This document shows, one piece after another, positions 18,836 through 27,532 of a DNA stretch of 64,000 nucleotides; positions within the stretch are counted from its first letter, which is position 1, and every line of letters starts with the position of its first letter. Below the pieces are notes generated by a model, which saw nothing but the letters and a program-made list of their open reading frames with translations, was not told the DNA's origin and did not search any database. Origin of the DNA: Bryobacterales bacterium. GTDB taxonomy: Bacteria; Acidobacteriota; Terriglobia; Bryobacterales; UBA6623. The stretch is taken from positions 1-64,000 of the forward strand of contig JAPPLB010000007.1 in the NCBI GenBank assembly GCA_028819575.1, written 5' to 3'. The position numbers and the translations under genes are program-made.

Positions 18836-20191
18836 ATGACCGAAACTGCCCGCTCGGAACACGCTGGGGACTCCGGTGCGGGACAGTCGGCTCGCACGCC
18901 CGCAATGCACCTTGACCGCGGCCATGACGTGTCTGAGTTGCCCCCAAGCCAGGGCGCTCCACAAAACGAGGCGGACACGCCGCGAGTTCCCCGCATCGCC
19001 TTGCTAGCCGACAGCTTTCTCGAAGTCAATGGACTTGCACTGACCTGCCGCCAACTGCACGACTTCGCCTACCGTCGGCGCTTTCCCTTTCTTACACTGC
19101 TGGCCGGACCGAATACGGAGTTCCGGAAAGAAGGCACAACCTGTCTTGCGCAGCTCGGTTTCAGCCGTGCATCGCTGCCGATCGACGGTGGGCTCGTTTT
19201 CGACCCCGTTTTCTGGCGCCATTATCGGCGCGTCAAACAGGCGCTGGAAAATTTTCGTCCCGACTTGGTTCATTTCACGGCGCTCAGCAACTGTGGCATT
19301 CTCGGCGCGATCGTCGCCAAACGGTTGGGAATTCCGACGGTCGCCTCTTGGCATACGAACGTACATGAGTTCGGCGCCTTGAGGCTGGGTAAAGCCACAT
19401 CCTTCCTCCCCGACCGCCCCCGCAAGTCGATCTGCCGGTTTCTGGAGAGCTTCTCTCTCGCTGGCATTCTGGAGTTCTACCGCCCGGCGCGCTTGATGTT
19501 CGCTCCGAACGAAGAACTGGCCACCCTGCTTGAGACTCGAACTGGCAAACCGACGCGGATCATGCGGCGCGGTGTCAATTCCCATCTCTTCTCCCCTGAG
19601 AAGCGCAACCGCACCGACGATACCTTTGTTATCGGCTTCGTTGGAAGGCTGGCCGCCGAGAAGAACGTTCGTTTCCTGCCTGTGCTCGAGCAGGCTCTCA
19701 TCGCCGCCGGCCAGTGCAACTTCAAGTTCGCGATTGTCGGCCAAGGCAGTGAGAAGCCCTGGCTGGAAAAAAACATGCGGTTCGCCGACTTCCCCGGTGT
19801 TCTGGAGGGTGAGGACTTGGCTCGCGCCTACGCCAATTTCGATCTCTTCGTCTTCCCCTCTTATTCGGATACCTATGGCAACGTGATACAGGAGTCACAT
19901 GCCTCTGGCGTTCCCGCCGTCGTGACCAACAGAGGCGGCCCCAAGTTCCTCGTCGAGGACGGCGTCAACGGATTCGTGGCCAGGAACGATCAGCATTTCG
20001 TCGCATGCGTTCTTAGAGCCATGGATCCGCAAACGGATTTCGCCAAGATGAAGACCGCTGCCCGTGTGCAGGGAGAGCAGGCTTCTTGGGATCGAGTTTT
20101 CGAGAAGGTCTACAGCGACTACGAGATGTGCCTTGACATGCTCCGCGGTTCCTCGACCACCGACGGCAACAACGCGGGTCCGGGGAAGTGA
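18836..20191 (+). CDS. GT4-family glycosyltransferase
   Basis: A 451-residue glycosyltransferase with the GT-B fold. After a 50-residue low-complexity leader comes the N-terminal domain (PRIALLADSFLEVNGLALTCRQL). The linker PDLVHFTALSNCGILGAIVAKRLGIPTVASWHTNVHEF is typical of GT4 enzymes acting on lipid or sugar acceptors. The C-terminal donor-binding half has FVIGFVGRLAAEKN, VGQGSEKPWLE and the E-x7-E-like region FVFPSYSDTYGNVIQESHASGVPAV. Donor and acceptor are unknown; alpha-mannosyl or alpha-glucosyl transfer is typical. The ATG at 18836 was chosen over an upstream in-frame ATG at 18746, whose codons look non-coding. Confidence 0.87.
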   Translation: MTETARSEHAGDSGAGQSARTPAMHLDRGHDVSELPPSQGAPQNEADTPRVPRIALLADSFLEVNGLALTCRQLHDFAYRRRFPFLTLLAGPNTEFRKEGTTCLAQLGFSRASLPIDGGLVFDPVFWRHYRRVKQALENFRPDLVHFTALSNCGILGAIVAKRLGIPTVASWHTNVHEFGALRLGKATSFLPDRPRKSICRFLESFSLAGILEFYRPARLMFAPNEELATLLETRTGKPTRIMRRGVNSHLFSPEKRNRTDDTFVIGFVGRLAAEKNVRFLPVLEQALIAAGQCNFKFAIVGQGSEKPWLEKNMRFADFPGVLEGEDLARAYANFDLFVFPSYSDTYGNVIQESHASGVPAVVTNRGGPKFLVEDGVNGFVARNDQHFVACVLRAMDPQTDFAKMKTAARVQGEQASWDRVFEKVYSDYEMCLDMLRGSSTTDGNNAGPGK

Positions 20192-20266
20192 TGACGCCCG
20201 TGGCCGTCCAGTCAGCTGAGCGGCTTCCGGGTTACGATTGGGCTTCCCGAAGCAACGAGCTCCCAC

Positions 20267-21541
20267 TCAGTCAAAAAAGACCGATCCCTCCGCGAGATGG
20301 GCTCGGCAAACTTCTTCATTCAGTTCAATGCCCAACCCCGGCTTATTGGTCATCTCCAGATAGCCGTCTCGAAACACTTTGCCGCTTTCTGTTTGAACGA
20401 TGTCGTCCCAGTAGCCCAGTTCAACACTGTCGGATTCCAGCGTGACGAACGACTTGATCGCCGCGCAGGCGTGACCGTTTGCGATTGTGCCGACCGGGGT
20501 GCACATGTTGTGGCAAGCCATTGTGATGTAGTAGAGGTCCGCCCAATCGGCGATCTTCTTGGTCTCGAGCAACCCTCCCACTTTCTGTGGGTCCGGTTGG
20601 ATGATGTCGCACGCCTGCTTCTCGATAAAGTGCCGGAAGGTGTGGCGGCTGTAAAGGTTCTCCCCCGTCGCTGTGGGGGCCGGTGAGGAGCGCGTGAATC
20701 GCGCCATCGCATCAGCATTCTGCGGCGGGATCGGATCCTCGATAAACCACAGATTCAAGCCTTCAGTCATCTTGGCGAAGCGCATCGAGTCGCCCATGTT
20801 GTAGTTGAAATGCAAGTCGATCGCCAGCGGGTAGTGCGGTCCCAACTCCAACCGAATCGCCTCGAGGATCTTCACCCATTGCTCCATTTCCAGCGATGAG
20901 ATGCTGCGGTTGAATATCTCCCCACGGTACTGGAAGGGCTCGCCTGCTATCCATTGCCCTCGGCCCTCCCAATCGAGATCGAACTTTGTTGCTTTGAACC
21001 CGTATTCGACCGATTTCTGGGCCTCTTCAACCCACGCCGCGGGATCGGGTGTCTTGGGCGAACCGGTGTCGTGATAGATCAGCAACTTGTCGCGAAACTT
21101 GCCGCCCAATAGCACGTATGCCGGCACCTTCAGAACCTTTCCAGCCAGATCCCACAAGGCGGTTTCGATGCCCGCAATCGACGATGAAAGCGTCCCGGTC
21201 CAGCTTCCCGCACCCAGCTTCGCTTCCACCATGCGCTGATACAGGTAGTCGACTTGAAGCGGGTCCTGGCCGATCACGAGGTCTTTGAGGGATCGTATGT
21301 GGTCCAGAACACCGTCTCGGTTGAATGCCTCTCCGATCCCGAACAATCCGGCGTCGGTTTCGATCTTGACCAGGTGGGCCGGGTATTTGATCATTACCGA
21401 GGCTGTCTTGACATCGGTGATCTTGACCTTGCCGAATTCAGTCTCGGCTTGCGGCAAGGCTTTCAGGATCTGGGACTGCTCCGGCATGAATCCGGCCGCC
21501 GCCACGGCCGTTGCGGCTATGAAGTTCCGCCGTGTCAACAT
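20267..21541 (-). CDS. Enolase-superfamily (mandelate racemase/muconate lactonizing) protein with Tat signal
   Basis: A 424-residue sugar-acid dehydratase-like enzyme. It starts with a twin-arginine signal, LTRRNFIAATAVAAAGF, so it should be exported folded. Metal ligands of the superfamily are visible as Asp in LAIDLHFNYN, Glu in WFIEDPIPP and Glu in TATGENLYSR. The general base pair of the mandelate racemase subgroup is present as Asp in IIQPDPQKVGG and His in MACHNMCTP. Substrate probably an acid sugar such as galactonate, rhamnonate or galactarate. AAGGAGG sits seven bases before the ATG at 21541, a near-perfect ribosome-binding site. No sugar-acid operon surrounds it. Confidence 0.88.
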   Translation of the reverse strand: MLTRRNFIAATAVAAAGFMPEQSQILKALPQAETEFGKVKITDVKTASVMIKYPAHLVKIETDAGLFGIGEAFNRDGVLDHIRSLKDLVIGQDPLQVDYLYQRMVEAKLGAGSWTGTLSSSIAGIETALWDLAGKVLKVPAYVLLGGKFRDKLLIYHDTGSPKTPDPAAWVEEAQKSVEYGFKATKFDLDWEGRGQWIAGEPFQYRGEIFNRSISSLEMEQWVKILEAIRLELGPHYPLAIDLHFNYNMGDSMRFAKMTEGLNLWFIEDPIPPQNADAMARFTRSSPAPTATGENLYSRHTFRHFIEKQACDIIQPDPQKVGGLLETKKIADWADLYYITMACHNMCTPVGTIANGHACAAIKSFVTLESDSVELGYWDDIVQTESGKVFRDGYLEMTNKPGLGIELNEEVCRAHLAEGSVFFD

Positions 21542-21964
21542 GGGCGCCTCCTTCGTAACGCGAGTATTGGACCAGATCCCACACTCATTGTCGAGTTGAA
21601 ATCGTCTGCGCTGTCCGTCAGATAGCAAGAAAAAAACAGGACGGATTGAAAGAAATAGGCGGCCTCAAGGCGGTGCAATGCCGGTGCTGCTCGGCATCTT
21701 CGTGACCCAAGCGCCGAGTCGATCATCCATGTCCTCCTCAATCTCGACTCCTCCTGCGGAACCCCGGATCAGGCGTCATTCCTATGGCGTGCTCAAGCGG
21801 ACATGATCATTGGGCTACCAACGTAATTGCAGGTCGCTTGTGGCTCTCGTTATCATGGATAATGGGTCTGCTTCGCGTGTCGAAAGGACACAATTACACG
21901 TAACGGCGAGCGGCTTTTCGGCGTCTGTCGGTTATAGGTTCAGGAGGCCGGTAGGCACAACGTC
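21542..21964. other. Intergenic stretch upstream of the TonB-like gene
   Basis: About 420 bases between divergent genes. The right part holds the promoter at 21827-21856 and a small hairpin (GTGTC GAAAG GACAC, 21877-21891) in the leader of the TonB-like gene. Nothing else was recognised. Confidence 0.4.
21827..21856 (+). promoter_or_regulatory. Candidate promoter of the TonB-like gene
   Basis: TTGCAG at 21827-21832, an 18-base spacer and TATCAT at 21851-21856. It lies about 108 bases before the ATG at 21965. Confidence 0.45.
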
Positions 21965-23098
21965 ATGAACGAGTCACCAAACACAGGGTCCATGAACGGG
22001 TCGGCCAAAGATGCTTTCACCATGACCGTCGATTCGATTCACGAGCCTTGGTTCAGCTCGTTCAAGCGAGAAGTCGTGGAGATGTTCTCAGCGAAGCCGG
22101 CGGCGCCGCCGCTCCCCTCATATCGGCCGCCGCTGCCCGGCGAAGAAGACCTGGGACCGAAGGTTCTTGATACGGCCCACGAAGCTTGGTTCCAATCGCT
22201 ACGCCACACGTGGAAGACGCTCAGAGAACTCAAGAAGCTGCCGCCGCTGAAACTGACGGCTCGCCCGATCCGCGTCAAGAACATTTGGGGTTCCTACGAC
22301 TACAAAAAGCCCGGCATTGGATCTTCCTCCGCCGCCCACGTGGTCGTCGTAGCGCTCATGTTTACTGTCTTTGCACCATCGGATATCCAACAAGCGGCCC
22401 GCGGCTCGGTTAGTTTGATCATACCGGTCGACGTTTCGCCCTACTTGGCGGACATCAAGATGCTCGCGCCGGGTGATACCGGTGGCGGCGGTGGCGGCGG
22501 ACAGAATTCACCATTGCCCGCCAGTAAGGGTAAGCTGCCGCGCTTCTCGATGCGTCAGTTTGCCCCCCCGACCCCGGTCATCAAGAATGAGAATCCGAAG
22601 CTGGCCGTGGAGCCCACCTTGCTGGGGCCTCCGGAAATGCAAGTGCCCAACATCGCCATGAATGTGTTCGGCGATCCCTTCGGTAAAATCGGACCGCCCT
22701 CGGCCGGCCCGGGAACCGGCGGTGGCATCGGTAGCGGCAGGGGCACTGGCGTCGGCTCCGGAACAGGTGGAGGACTCGGTCCCGGTTCCGGCGGCGGAAC
22801 CGGTGGCGGCGTGTTCCGCGTTGGCGGCGGCGTTAGCGCTCCGCGGCTCATCAAGAAGGTGGAGCCGGAATACTCCGAGGAAGCCCGCAAGGCCAAATAC
22901 CAGGGCACGGTCGTTCTCGCCGTTCAGGTCTGGGAAGATGGACGTGCACACAACGTACGCATTGTCCGCAGCCTCGGCCTCGGCCTCGACGAGAAAGCCA
23001 TAGAGGCGGTTCGTCAGTGGCGCTTCGTCCCCGGCCGCAAAGAGAACAAACCAGTCAAGGTGGCGGCCACCATCGAAGTCAATTTCCGGCTTCTGTAG
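21965..23098 (+). CDS. TonB-like energy transducer with extended cytoplasmic N-terminus
   Basis: A 377-residue protein that probably couples proton-motive force to outer-membrane receptors. The C-terminal TonB domain spans about residues 285-377 (APRLIKKVEPEYSEEARKAKYQGTV, then AIEAVRQWRFVPGRKENKPV). A single membrane segment lies at about residues 119-137 rather than at the N-terminus. Ahead of it are two similar units, DSIHEPWFSSF (residue 23) and DTAHEAWFQSL (residue 69). Between membrane and TonB domain lie two Gly-rich stretches and Pro-rich spacer. An AGGAGG site is 15 bases upstream of the ATG, somewhat far. It has no exbB or exbD neighbour. Confidence 0.85.
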   Translation: MNESPNTGSMNGSAKDAFTMTVDSIHEPWFSSFKREVVEMFSAKPAAPPLPSYRPPLPGEEDLGPKVLDTAHEAWFQSLRHTWKTLRELKKLPPLKLTARPIRVKNIWGSYDYKKPGIGSSSAAHVVVVALMFTVFAPSDIQQAARGSVSLIIPVDVSPYLADIKMLAPGDTGGGGGGGQNSPLPASKGKLPRFSMRQFAPPTPVIKNENPKLAVEPTLLGPPEMQVPNIAMNVFGDPFGKIGPPSAGPGTGGGIGSGRGTGVGSGTGGGLGPGSGGGTGGGVFRVGGGVSAPRLIKKVEPEYSEEARKAKYQGTVVLAVQVWEDGRAHNVRIVRSLGLGLDEKAIEAVRQWRFVPGRKENKPVKVAATIEVNFRLL

Positions 23099-23322
23099 TC
23101 TAAACCGCATATCAAGCGCGAGGTCTATGGGTAACCCATGGACCAGATCGTTTGGGCGAGGCTCTCCACAAACCCCACCGTCCGTTACCGCTCCGGCCGC
23201 CTGAAGAAGATTCCCTATGCGAGTTATTGTCGGAATGGGTTGCTCCAAAAGGCGTGAAATGAGAGTCTGAGTTTCGCGAACTGCATGCTGCACTGTTCTT
23301 CACAGGGTTGTCGTAATCAAGT

Positions 23323-24426
23323 GTGTCAGTGATGTCAACAACGGAGGACGGCGTGTCCGAGAAGGCTCCGCAATCCAAGAAGGCAACGCGCGTCGGCGTT
23401 CTGCTGACCGTGGCCGCGCTCTTCATCATCCTGGCGGGCATGAGAGAAGCGCAGGAGATTCTTTTGCCTTTTCTGATCGCCGTCTTCCTCGCCGTTGTCA
23501 GCTCCCCGGCGGTTTTTTGGATGACGGCGAAACGCGTTCCCCGCGCCCTGGCGGTCTTGCTCGTTGTCGCGGCCATGGTAGGCGTCGGAACCGGCTTGGC
23601 TGCCCTGATAGGCACTTCCGTCAATAACTTCTCGCGGAACATCCCCACCTATCAGTCGAGACTTCAAGAAGAAATCTCGGCTCTTTTTGGCTGGTTGGAT
23701 GGGTTGGGGATAGACCTGTCCCTCGATGTGCTGCTCGACTATGTAGACCCGGGAGCTGCGATGGGCTTGGCCTCCAATCTACTCACAGGCCTCGGGGGCG
23801 TCTTTACGAATGCCTTCCTGATCCTGCTGACGGTTGTGTTCATCTTGCTTGAGGTCTCAAGCTTCCCGGGCAAACTGCGTATTGCGACCGGCGAGGCGAA
23901 GCTTGTCTTCCCTCACTTCACAAAGTTCACCGACAGCGTCAAGGGTTATCTGGCAATCAAGACTGCGGTCAGCTTGGTTCTTGGCGTCCTGGTCACATTC
24001 TGGGTCTGGGTGATGGGCGTCGATTTTCCTCTGCTCTGGGGTCTCCTCGCGTTTCTGCTGAACTACATCCCGAACATCGGATCGATCATCGCCGCCGTTC
24101 CCGCTGTGTTGCTGGCGTTCATTCAGTTCGGCTTCGGAACCGCGATGATCGTCACGATCGGTTACCTCGTGCTGAACGTAGTGCTCGGCAACATCATCGA
24201 ACCGCGTTTCATGGGTCGGGGACTCGGGCTCTCTACACTGGTGGTGTTCTTGTCGTTGATCTTTTGGGGCTGGCTCTGGGGGACGGTCGGCATGCTGCTC
24301 TCCGTCCCCCTCACGATGACCGTGAAGATCGCTCTCGAAAGCAATGAGCGGACACGCTGGTTGGCTGTCCTGCTGGGACCACCCGTTTCCGAGCTCATGC
24401 CGCAAGCCGAGGGGATCGGAGAATAG
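23323..24426 (+). CDS. AI-2E family (PerM-like) membrane permease
   Basis: A 367-residue inner-membrane protein with about seven or eight hydrophobic segments. The family is recognised from LLPFLIAVFLAVVSSPAVFWM at residues 48-68, from the soluble region after SVNNFSRNIPTYQSRLQEE, and from the conserved C-terminal NYIPNIGSIIAAVPAVLLAF and LGNIIEPRFMGRGLGLSTL motifs. Members export small molecules such as autoinducer-2 or act as Na+/H+ antiporters; the cargo here is unknown. GTG at 23323 and ATG at 23332 are both possible starts. The gene stands alone; the gene-free region after it holds repeat A copy 6. Confidence 0.9.
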   Translation: MSVMSTTEDGVSEKAPQSKKATRVGVLLTVAALFIILAGMREAQEILLPFLIAVFLAVVSSPAVFWMTAKRVPRALAVLLVVAAMVGVGTGLAALIGTSVNNFSRNIPTYQSRLQEEISALFGWLDGLGIDLSLDVLLDYVDPGAAMGLASNLLTGLGGVFTNAFLILLTVVFILLEVSSFPGKLRIATGEAKLVFPHFTKFTDSVKGYLAIKTAVSLVLGVLVTFWVWVMGVDFPLLWGLLAFLLNYIPNIGSIIAAVPAVLLAFIQFGFGTAMIVTIGYLVLNVVLGNIIEPRFMGRGLGLSTLVVFLSLIFWGWLWGTVGMLLSVPLTMTVKIALESNERTRWLAVLLGPPVSELMPQAEGIGE

Positions 24427-24572
24427 TCTGCCAGGCAAAGAAGAACGCTGTAGACAAGTCAAAGGTCTGGCTGGAGCAATCGAGGACGGTTATTGATTGC
24501 CGCCCCATCCATCCAGCTTTTTCTCAAGGTTTCTGCCTTGCTGCAGAGAGCGAAACTCACTGCCGGGACCCT

Positions 24573-24789
24573 ATCCTGCATTTCTCACCACCCGACGGTC
24601 GAAGCACTCGATACGACCGCCATGACTTCGCTTTTCCTTCGCAACGCTTGCTTGCCGTGCTCGACGTACGGTTCAAGTACGCCTGTGCGCGCCAAGCGGC
24701 TCGCGCCTTTTTCCTCCGCCCGGCTTGCGCCTAGTCCTGACGGCCCTCTCACCCACTTCGCCTCGCCACGTGGTGAGAAATGCAGGCTA
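24573..24789 (+). repeat. Repeat A copy 6, full long subtype
   Basis: The best-preserved full copy, running from ATCCTGCATTTCTCACCACC to GTGGTGAGAAATGCAGGCTA. It includes the long internal block and a 12-base local expansion (CTTTTCCTTCGCAACG) relative to copy 4. The gene-free stretch 24427-24942 holds this repeat and otherwise nothing I recognise. Confidence 0.93.
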
Positions 24790-24942
24790 CCGCCCGTTAC
24801 CAGCATCGAGGTCGAGCCGGTGATGGGAATCATGTTCACCGCGCCCCGGTTGAAGTTTCTCCCGTCCTGGTGACGGGGGGATTTGCTGAGGGGGGGTGGC
24901 TGGCTCGTTTGTAGTATTGTGTAGTGGAGGGGGTAGCCCGAA

Positions 24943-26208
24943 TTGTCTCGATATACTTCTTACTCCGCGCGGATGCTCGTCCGGAGTGTCCTCGGCGCCG
25001 GGCTGTTGCTCCTCTTGTTCGCGGGGCTCGCGCCGGCTCAGCAGTACGACCTGCTCATCAAGAACGGCCGCGTCATCGATCCCGGTAACGAGATCAACGC
25101 CGTGATGGACGTTGCCGTCTCCGGAGACAAGATCGCCAAGGTCGCCGAAGACATCCCTTCCGAGCAAGCCAAGAAAACGATTGACGCCGCGGGTCTCTAC
25201 GTCACTCCGGGACTCGTCGACCTGCACGCTCACGTCTTCGGATACTCAGGCTCTCTCTGGCCCGACGACACTCACCTCCTCACCGGCACGACGACCATCG
25301 TCGACTGCGGCGGCGCCGGATGGCGGACCTTCGAGACCTTCAAGGAAACCGTCATTGACCGCTCGAAGACCCGCGTCCTCGCATTCATCAATGTCGTCGG
25401 CGCCGGGATGGTCGGAACCGAGAGCGACATCGAAGACATGGATCATGAGAAGCTCGCCGCCAAGATCCAGCAGTACCCAGGCCTGATCGTCGGCATCAAG
25501 TGTGCTCACTACGGCCGCCGCGACTACTTCAACCTCGAACAAGCCGTCAAGGCGGGCAACATTGCCGGCGTGCCGATGATCGTCGATAACAGCATCCTTA
25601 CCAATAACGACCGAGACACCGAGACCAAGCTGCTGAAGTACTTCCGGCCTGGCGACATTCACACCCACATGTTCAACGACCGCCATATGGAGATCGTCGA
25701 CCGCTTTACCGGCAAAGTACAGCCCTACATGTACGAAGCACGCGAGAAAGGCCGCCTCTTTGACATCGGCCACGGCAACGGCAGCTTTGTCTGGCCCGCG
25801 GCCCACAAGTCGATGGAGCAGAAGTTCTACCCCGACACCATCAGCACTGACCTCCACAATATGAGCATCTTTTCGACCAAAGCAGATATGCCCAACGTCA
25901 TGTCGAAGATGATGGCGCTCGGCATGTCGCTCGAAGAGGCCATTTTCCGTTCGACCGCCCGCCCGGCGCAAGTCATTGACAAATACCCCGAGATCGGTAC
26001 GCTTGGCGAAGGCAAGGAAGCCGACATCGCGCTGCTCGTGCTCGAGCAAGGCATCTTCGGTTACTCCGACGCCTGGAAAAAAAAGAAGCTCGCCGATCTG
26101 CGGCTGCGTGCCGTTCTCACCGTACGCGCCGGCGAACTTGTCTTCGACGAGAGAGGGCTCGGATTCCCCGAGTGGGACACCGCCGGTGAATACGAGAGGA
26201 TCCCCTAG
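24943..26208 (+). CDS. Exported amidohydrolase, tandem paralogue 1
   Basis: A 421-residue metal-dependent hydrolase of the amidohydrolase superfamily, close to the dihydroorotase-like amidohydrolase/deacetylase group. A signal peptide (LLLLLFAGLAPAQ) implies export. Motifs run in order: YDLLIKNGRVIDPGNE, LHAH metal pair at about residue 90, GIKCAHYG with the bridging Lys, HTHMFNDRH, DIGHGNGSF, and STDLH with the catalytic Asp. The C-terminus rejoins the small beta domain (LTVRAGELVFD). I chose the TTG at 24943, which follows GGAGGGGG by about nine bases; the ATG at 24973 lacks a site. It heads a cluster of three paralogues. Substrate unknown. Confidence 0.88.
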   Translation: MSRYTSYSARMLVRSVLGAGLLLLLFAGLAPAQQYDLLIKNGRVIDPGNEINAVMDVAVSGDKIAKVAEDIPSEQAKKTIDAAGLYVTPGLVDLHAHVFGYSGSLWPDDTHLLTGTTTIVDCGGAGWRTFETFKETVIDRSKTRVLAFINVVGAGMVGTESDIEDMDHEKLAAKIQQYPGLIVGIKCAHYGRRDYFNLEQAVKAGNIAGVPMIVDNSILTNNDRDTETKLLKYFRPGDIHTHMFNDRHMEIVDRFTGKVQPYMYEAREKGRLFDIGHGNGSFVWPAAHKSMEQKFYPDTISTDLHNMSIFSTKADMPNVMSKMMALGMSLEEAIFRSTARPAQVIDKYPEIGTLGEGKEADIALLVLEQGIFGYSDAWKKKKLADLRLRAVLTVRAGELVFDERGLGFPEWDTAGEYERIP

Positions 26209-26235
26209 AGGAACGGTATCCCGTGCCGTTTTCTC

Positions 26236-27522
26236 ATGGGCATGCAAGACATCCAAGGTTTTGAAAACACCATGCGGTCATCCAAGACGTTCTTCCTGAT
26301 ATTTCTTCTTGTCCTGATCCTGCCCATACAGGCCCAAGACCCTGCCGCCGACACCACGATCTACGATCTGCTCCTGAAGAACGGCCACGTCATCGACATC
26401 AAGAACAACCTTAACGGCCGCTTCGACATCGCCGTCATCGGCGAGAAGATCCACACTGTCGCCGAAAACCTCCCTGCCTATCGCGCGAAGAAAGTCGTTG
26501 ACGTCAGCGAGTATTACGTCACTCCCGGCCTGATCGACATTCACACGCATTTCGACCAGTATGGCGCTTGGCTCAACCTAAATCCCGATCACAACACACT
26601 CCGCTACGGGGTGACAACGGCCGTCGACGCGGGTAGTTCCGGTCATGAGGGGTTCGAGAAGTTCAAATCGGAAACCATCGACAAGGCGCGCGTTCGCTTG
26701 CTGGCTTTTCTGAACATCGTCGGCGCAGGCATGTACGGCCGCGAGGTCGAGAACGACGTTGAGCAGATGGACGTCGATGCCGCTGTCGCCATGGTCAACA
26801 AGCACCCCGATGACATCGTCGGCATCAAGACCGCGCACTATCAACCGCAAGACTGGGAAGCGATCGACCGCGCCGTCAAAGCCGCCGAGATGAGCAACAG
26901 CGTCCTGATGGTCGACTTCCACCCCAAGGAAGGCCGCGGCTACGAGGAACTGATCCTTGAGCATATGAAGCCCGGCAACATCCACACGCACTTCTACGGA
27001 CGATTGACGCCGCAACTCGACGAGAACAAAAAAGTCCGCGATTACATGTGGAAAGCGCGAGAGAGGGGCATCCTGTTCGACGTCGGTCACGGCTCCGGGA
27101 GCTTCTGGTTCCGCATCGCCGTCCCCGCCATCAAGCAGGGTTTCCTGCCCGACACCATCTCCACCGATATTCACAAGAACAGCATCATGTTGCCGCGCGC
27201 TCACCTGAACAACGTGATGTCGAAGTTCCTTAACATCGGCCTGACCTTCGAACAGATCATCGAACGCACCACGGTCAACCCGGCGGAAGCGATCCGCCGC
27301 AGCGATCTCGGGACGCTCGATGAGGGCTCGACCGCCGACATCGCGATCCTCAAGATCGAAGAGGGTGAGTTTGCTTTCCTCGACTCCGGCCGCGGCAAGC
27401 TCACGGCGAAAAAAAACATCCGCTGCATGATGACCGTCCGCAAGGGAGAGATCATCTGGGATGCCGAGGGCATCAGCATGCCTGAGTGGAGTACCGCAGG
27501 GCCCTACAGCAACTTTCGCTAG
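26236..27522 (+). CDS. Exported amidohydrolase, tandem paralogue 2
   Basis: A second complete copy (428 residues) that starts 28 bases after paralogue 1. A signal peptide lies at FFLIFLLVLILPIQAQ. Metal-binding and catalytic motifs match paralogue 1: IHTH at residues 99-102 region, GIKTAHYQ, HTHFYG, DVGHGSGSF and STDIH. The start may be the ATG at 26272 (MRSSKTFFLI), which gives a cleaner signal peptide; 26236 is the longer choice. The protein is clearly diverged from paralogue 1 except around the active site, so duplication is old. Probable operon with the genes on each side. Confidence 0.88.
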   Translation: MGMQDIQGFENTMRSSKTFFLIFLLVLILPIQAQDPAADTTIYDLLLKNGHVIDIKNNLNGRFDIAVIGEKIHTVAENLPAYRAKKVVDVSEYYVTPGLIDIHTHFDQYGAWLNLNPDHNTLRYGVTTAVDAGSSGHEGFEKFKSETIDKARVRLLAFLNIVGAGMYGREVENDVEQMDVDAAVAMVNKHPDDIVGIKTAHYQPQDWEAIDRAVKAAEMSNSVLMVDFHPKEGRGYEELILEHMKPGNIHTHFYGRLTPQLDENKKVRDYMWKARERGILFDVGHGSGSFWFRIAVPAIKQGFLPDTISTDIHKNSIMLPRAHLNNVMSKFLNIGLTFEQIIERTTVNPAEAIRRSDLGTLDEGSTADIAILKIEEGEFAFLDSGRGKLTAKKNIRCMMTVRKGEIIWDAEGISMPEWSTAGPYSNFR

Positions 27523-27532
27523 GGAGCTCGGG

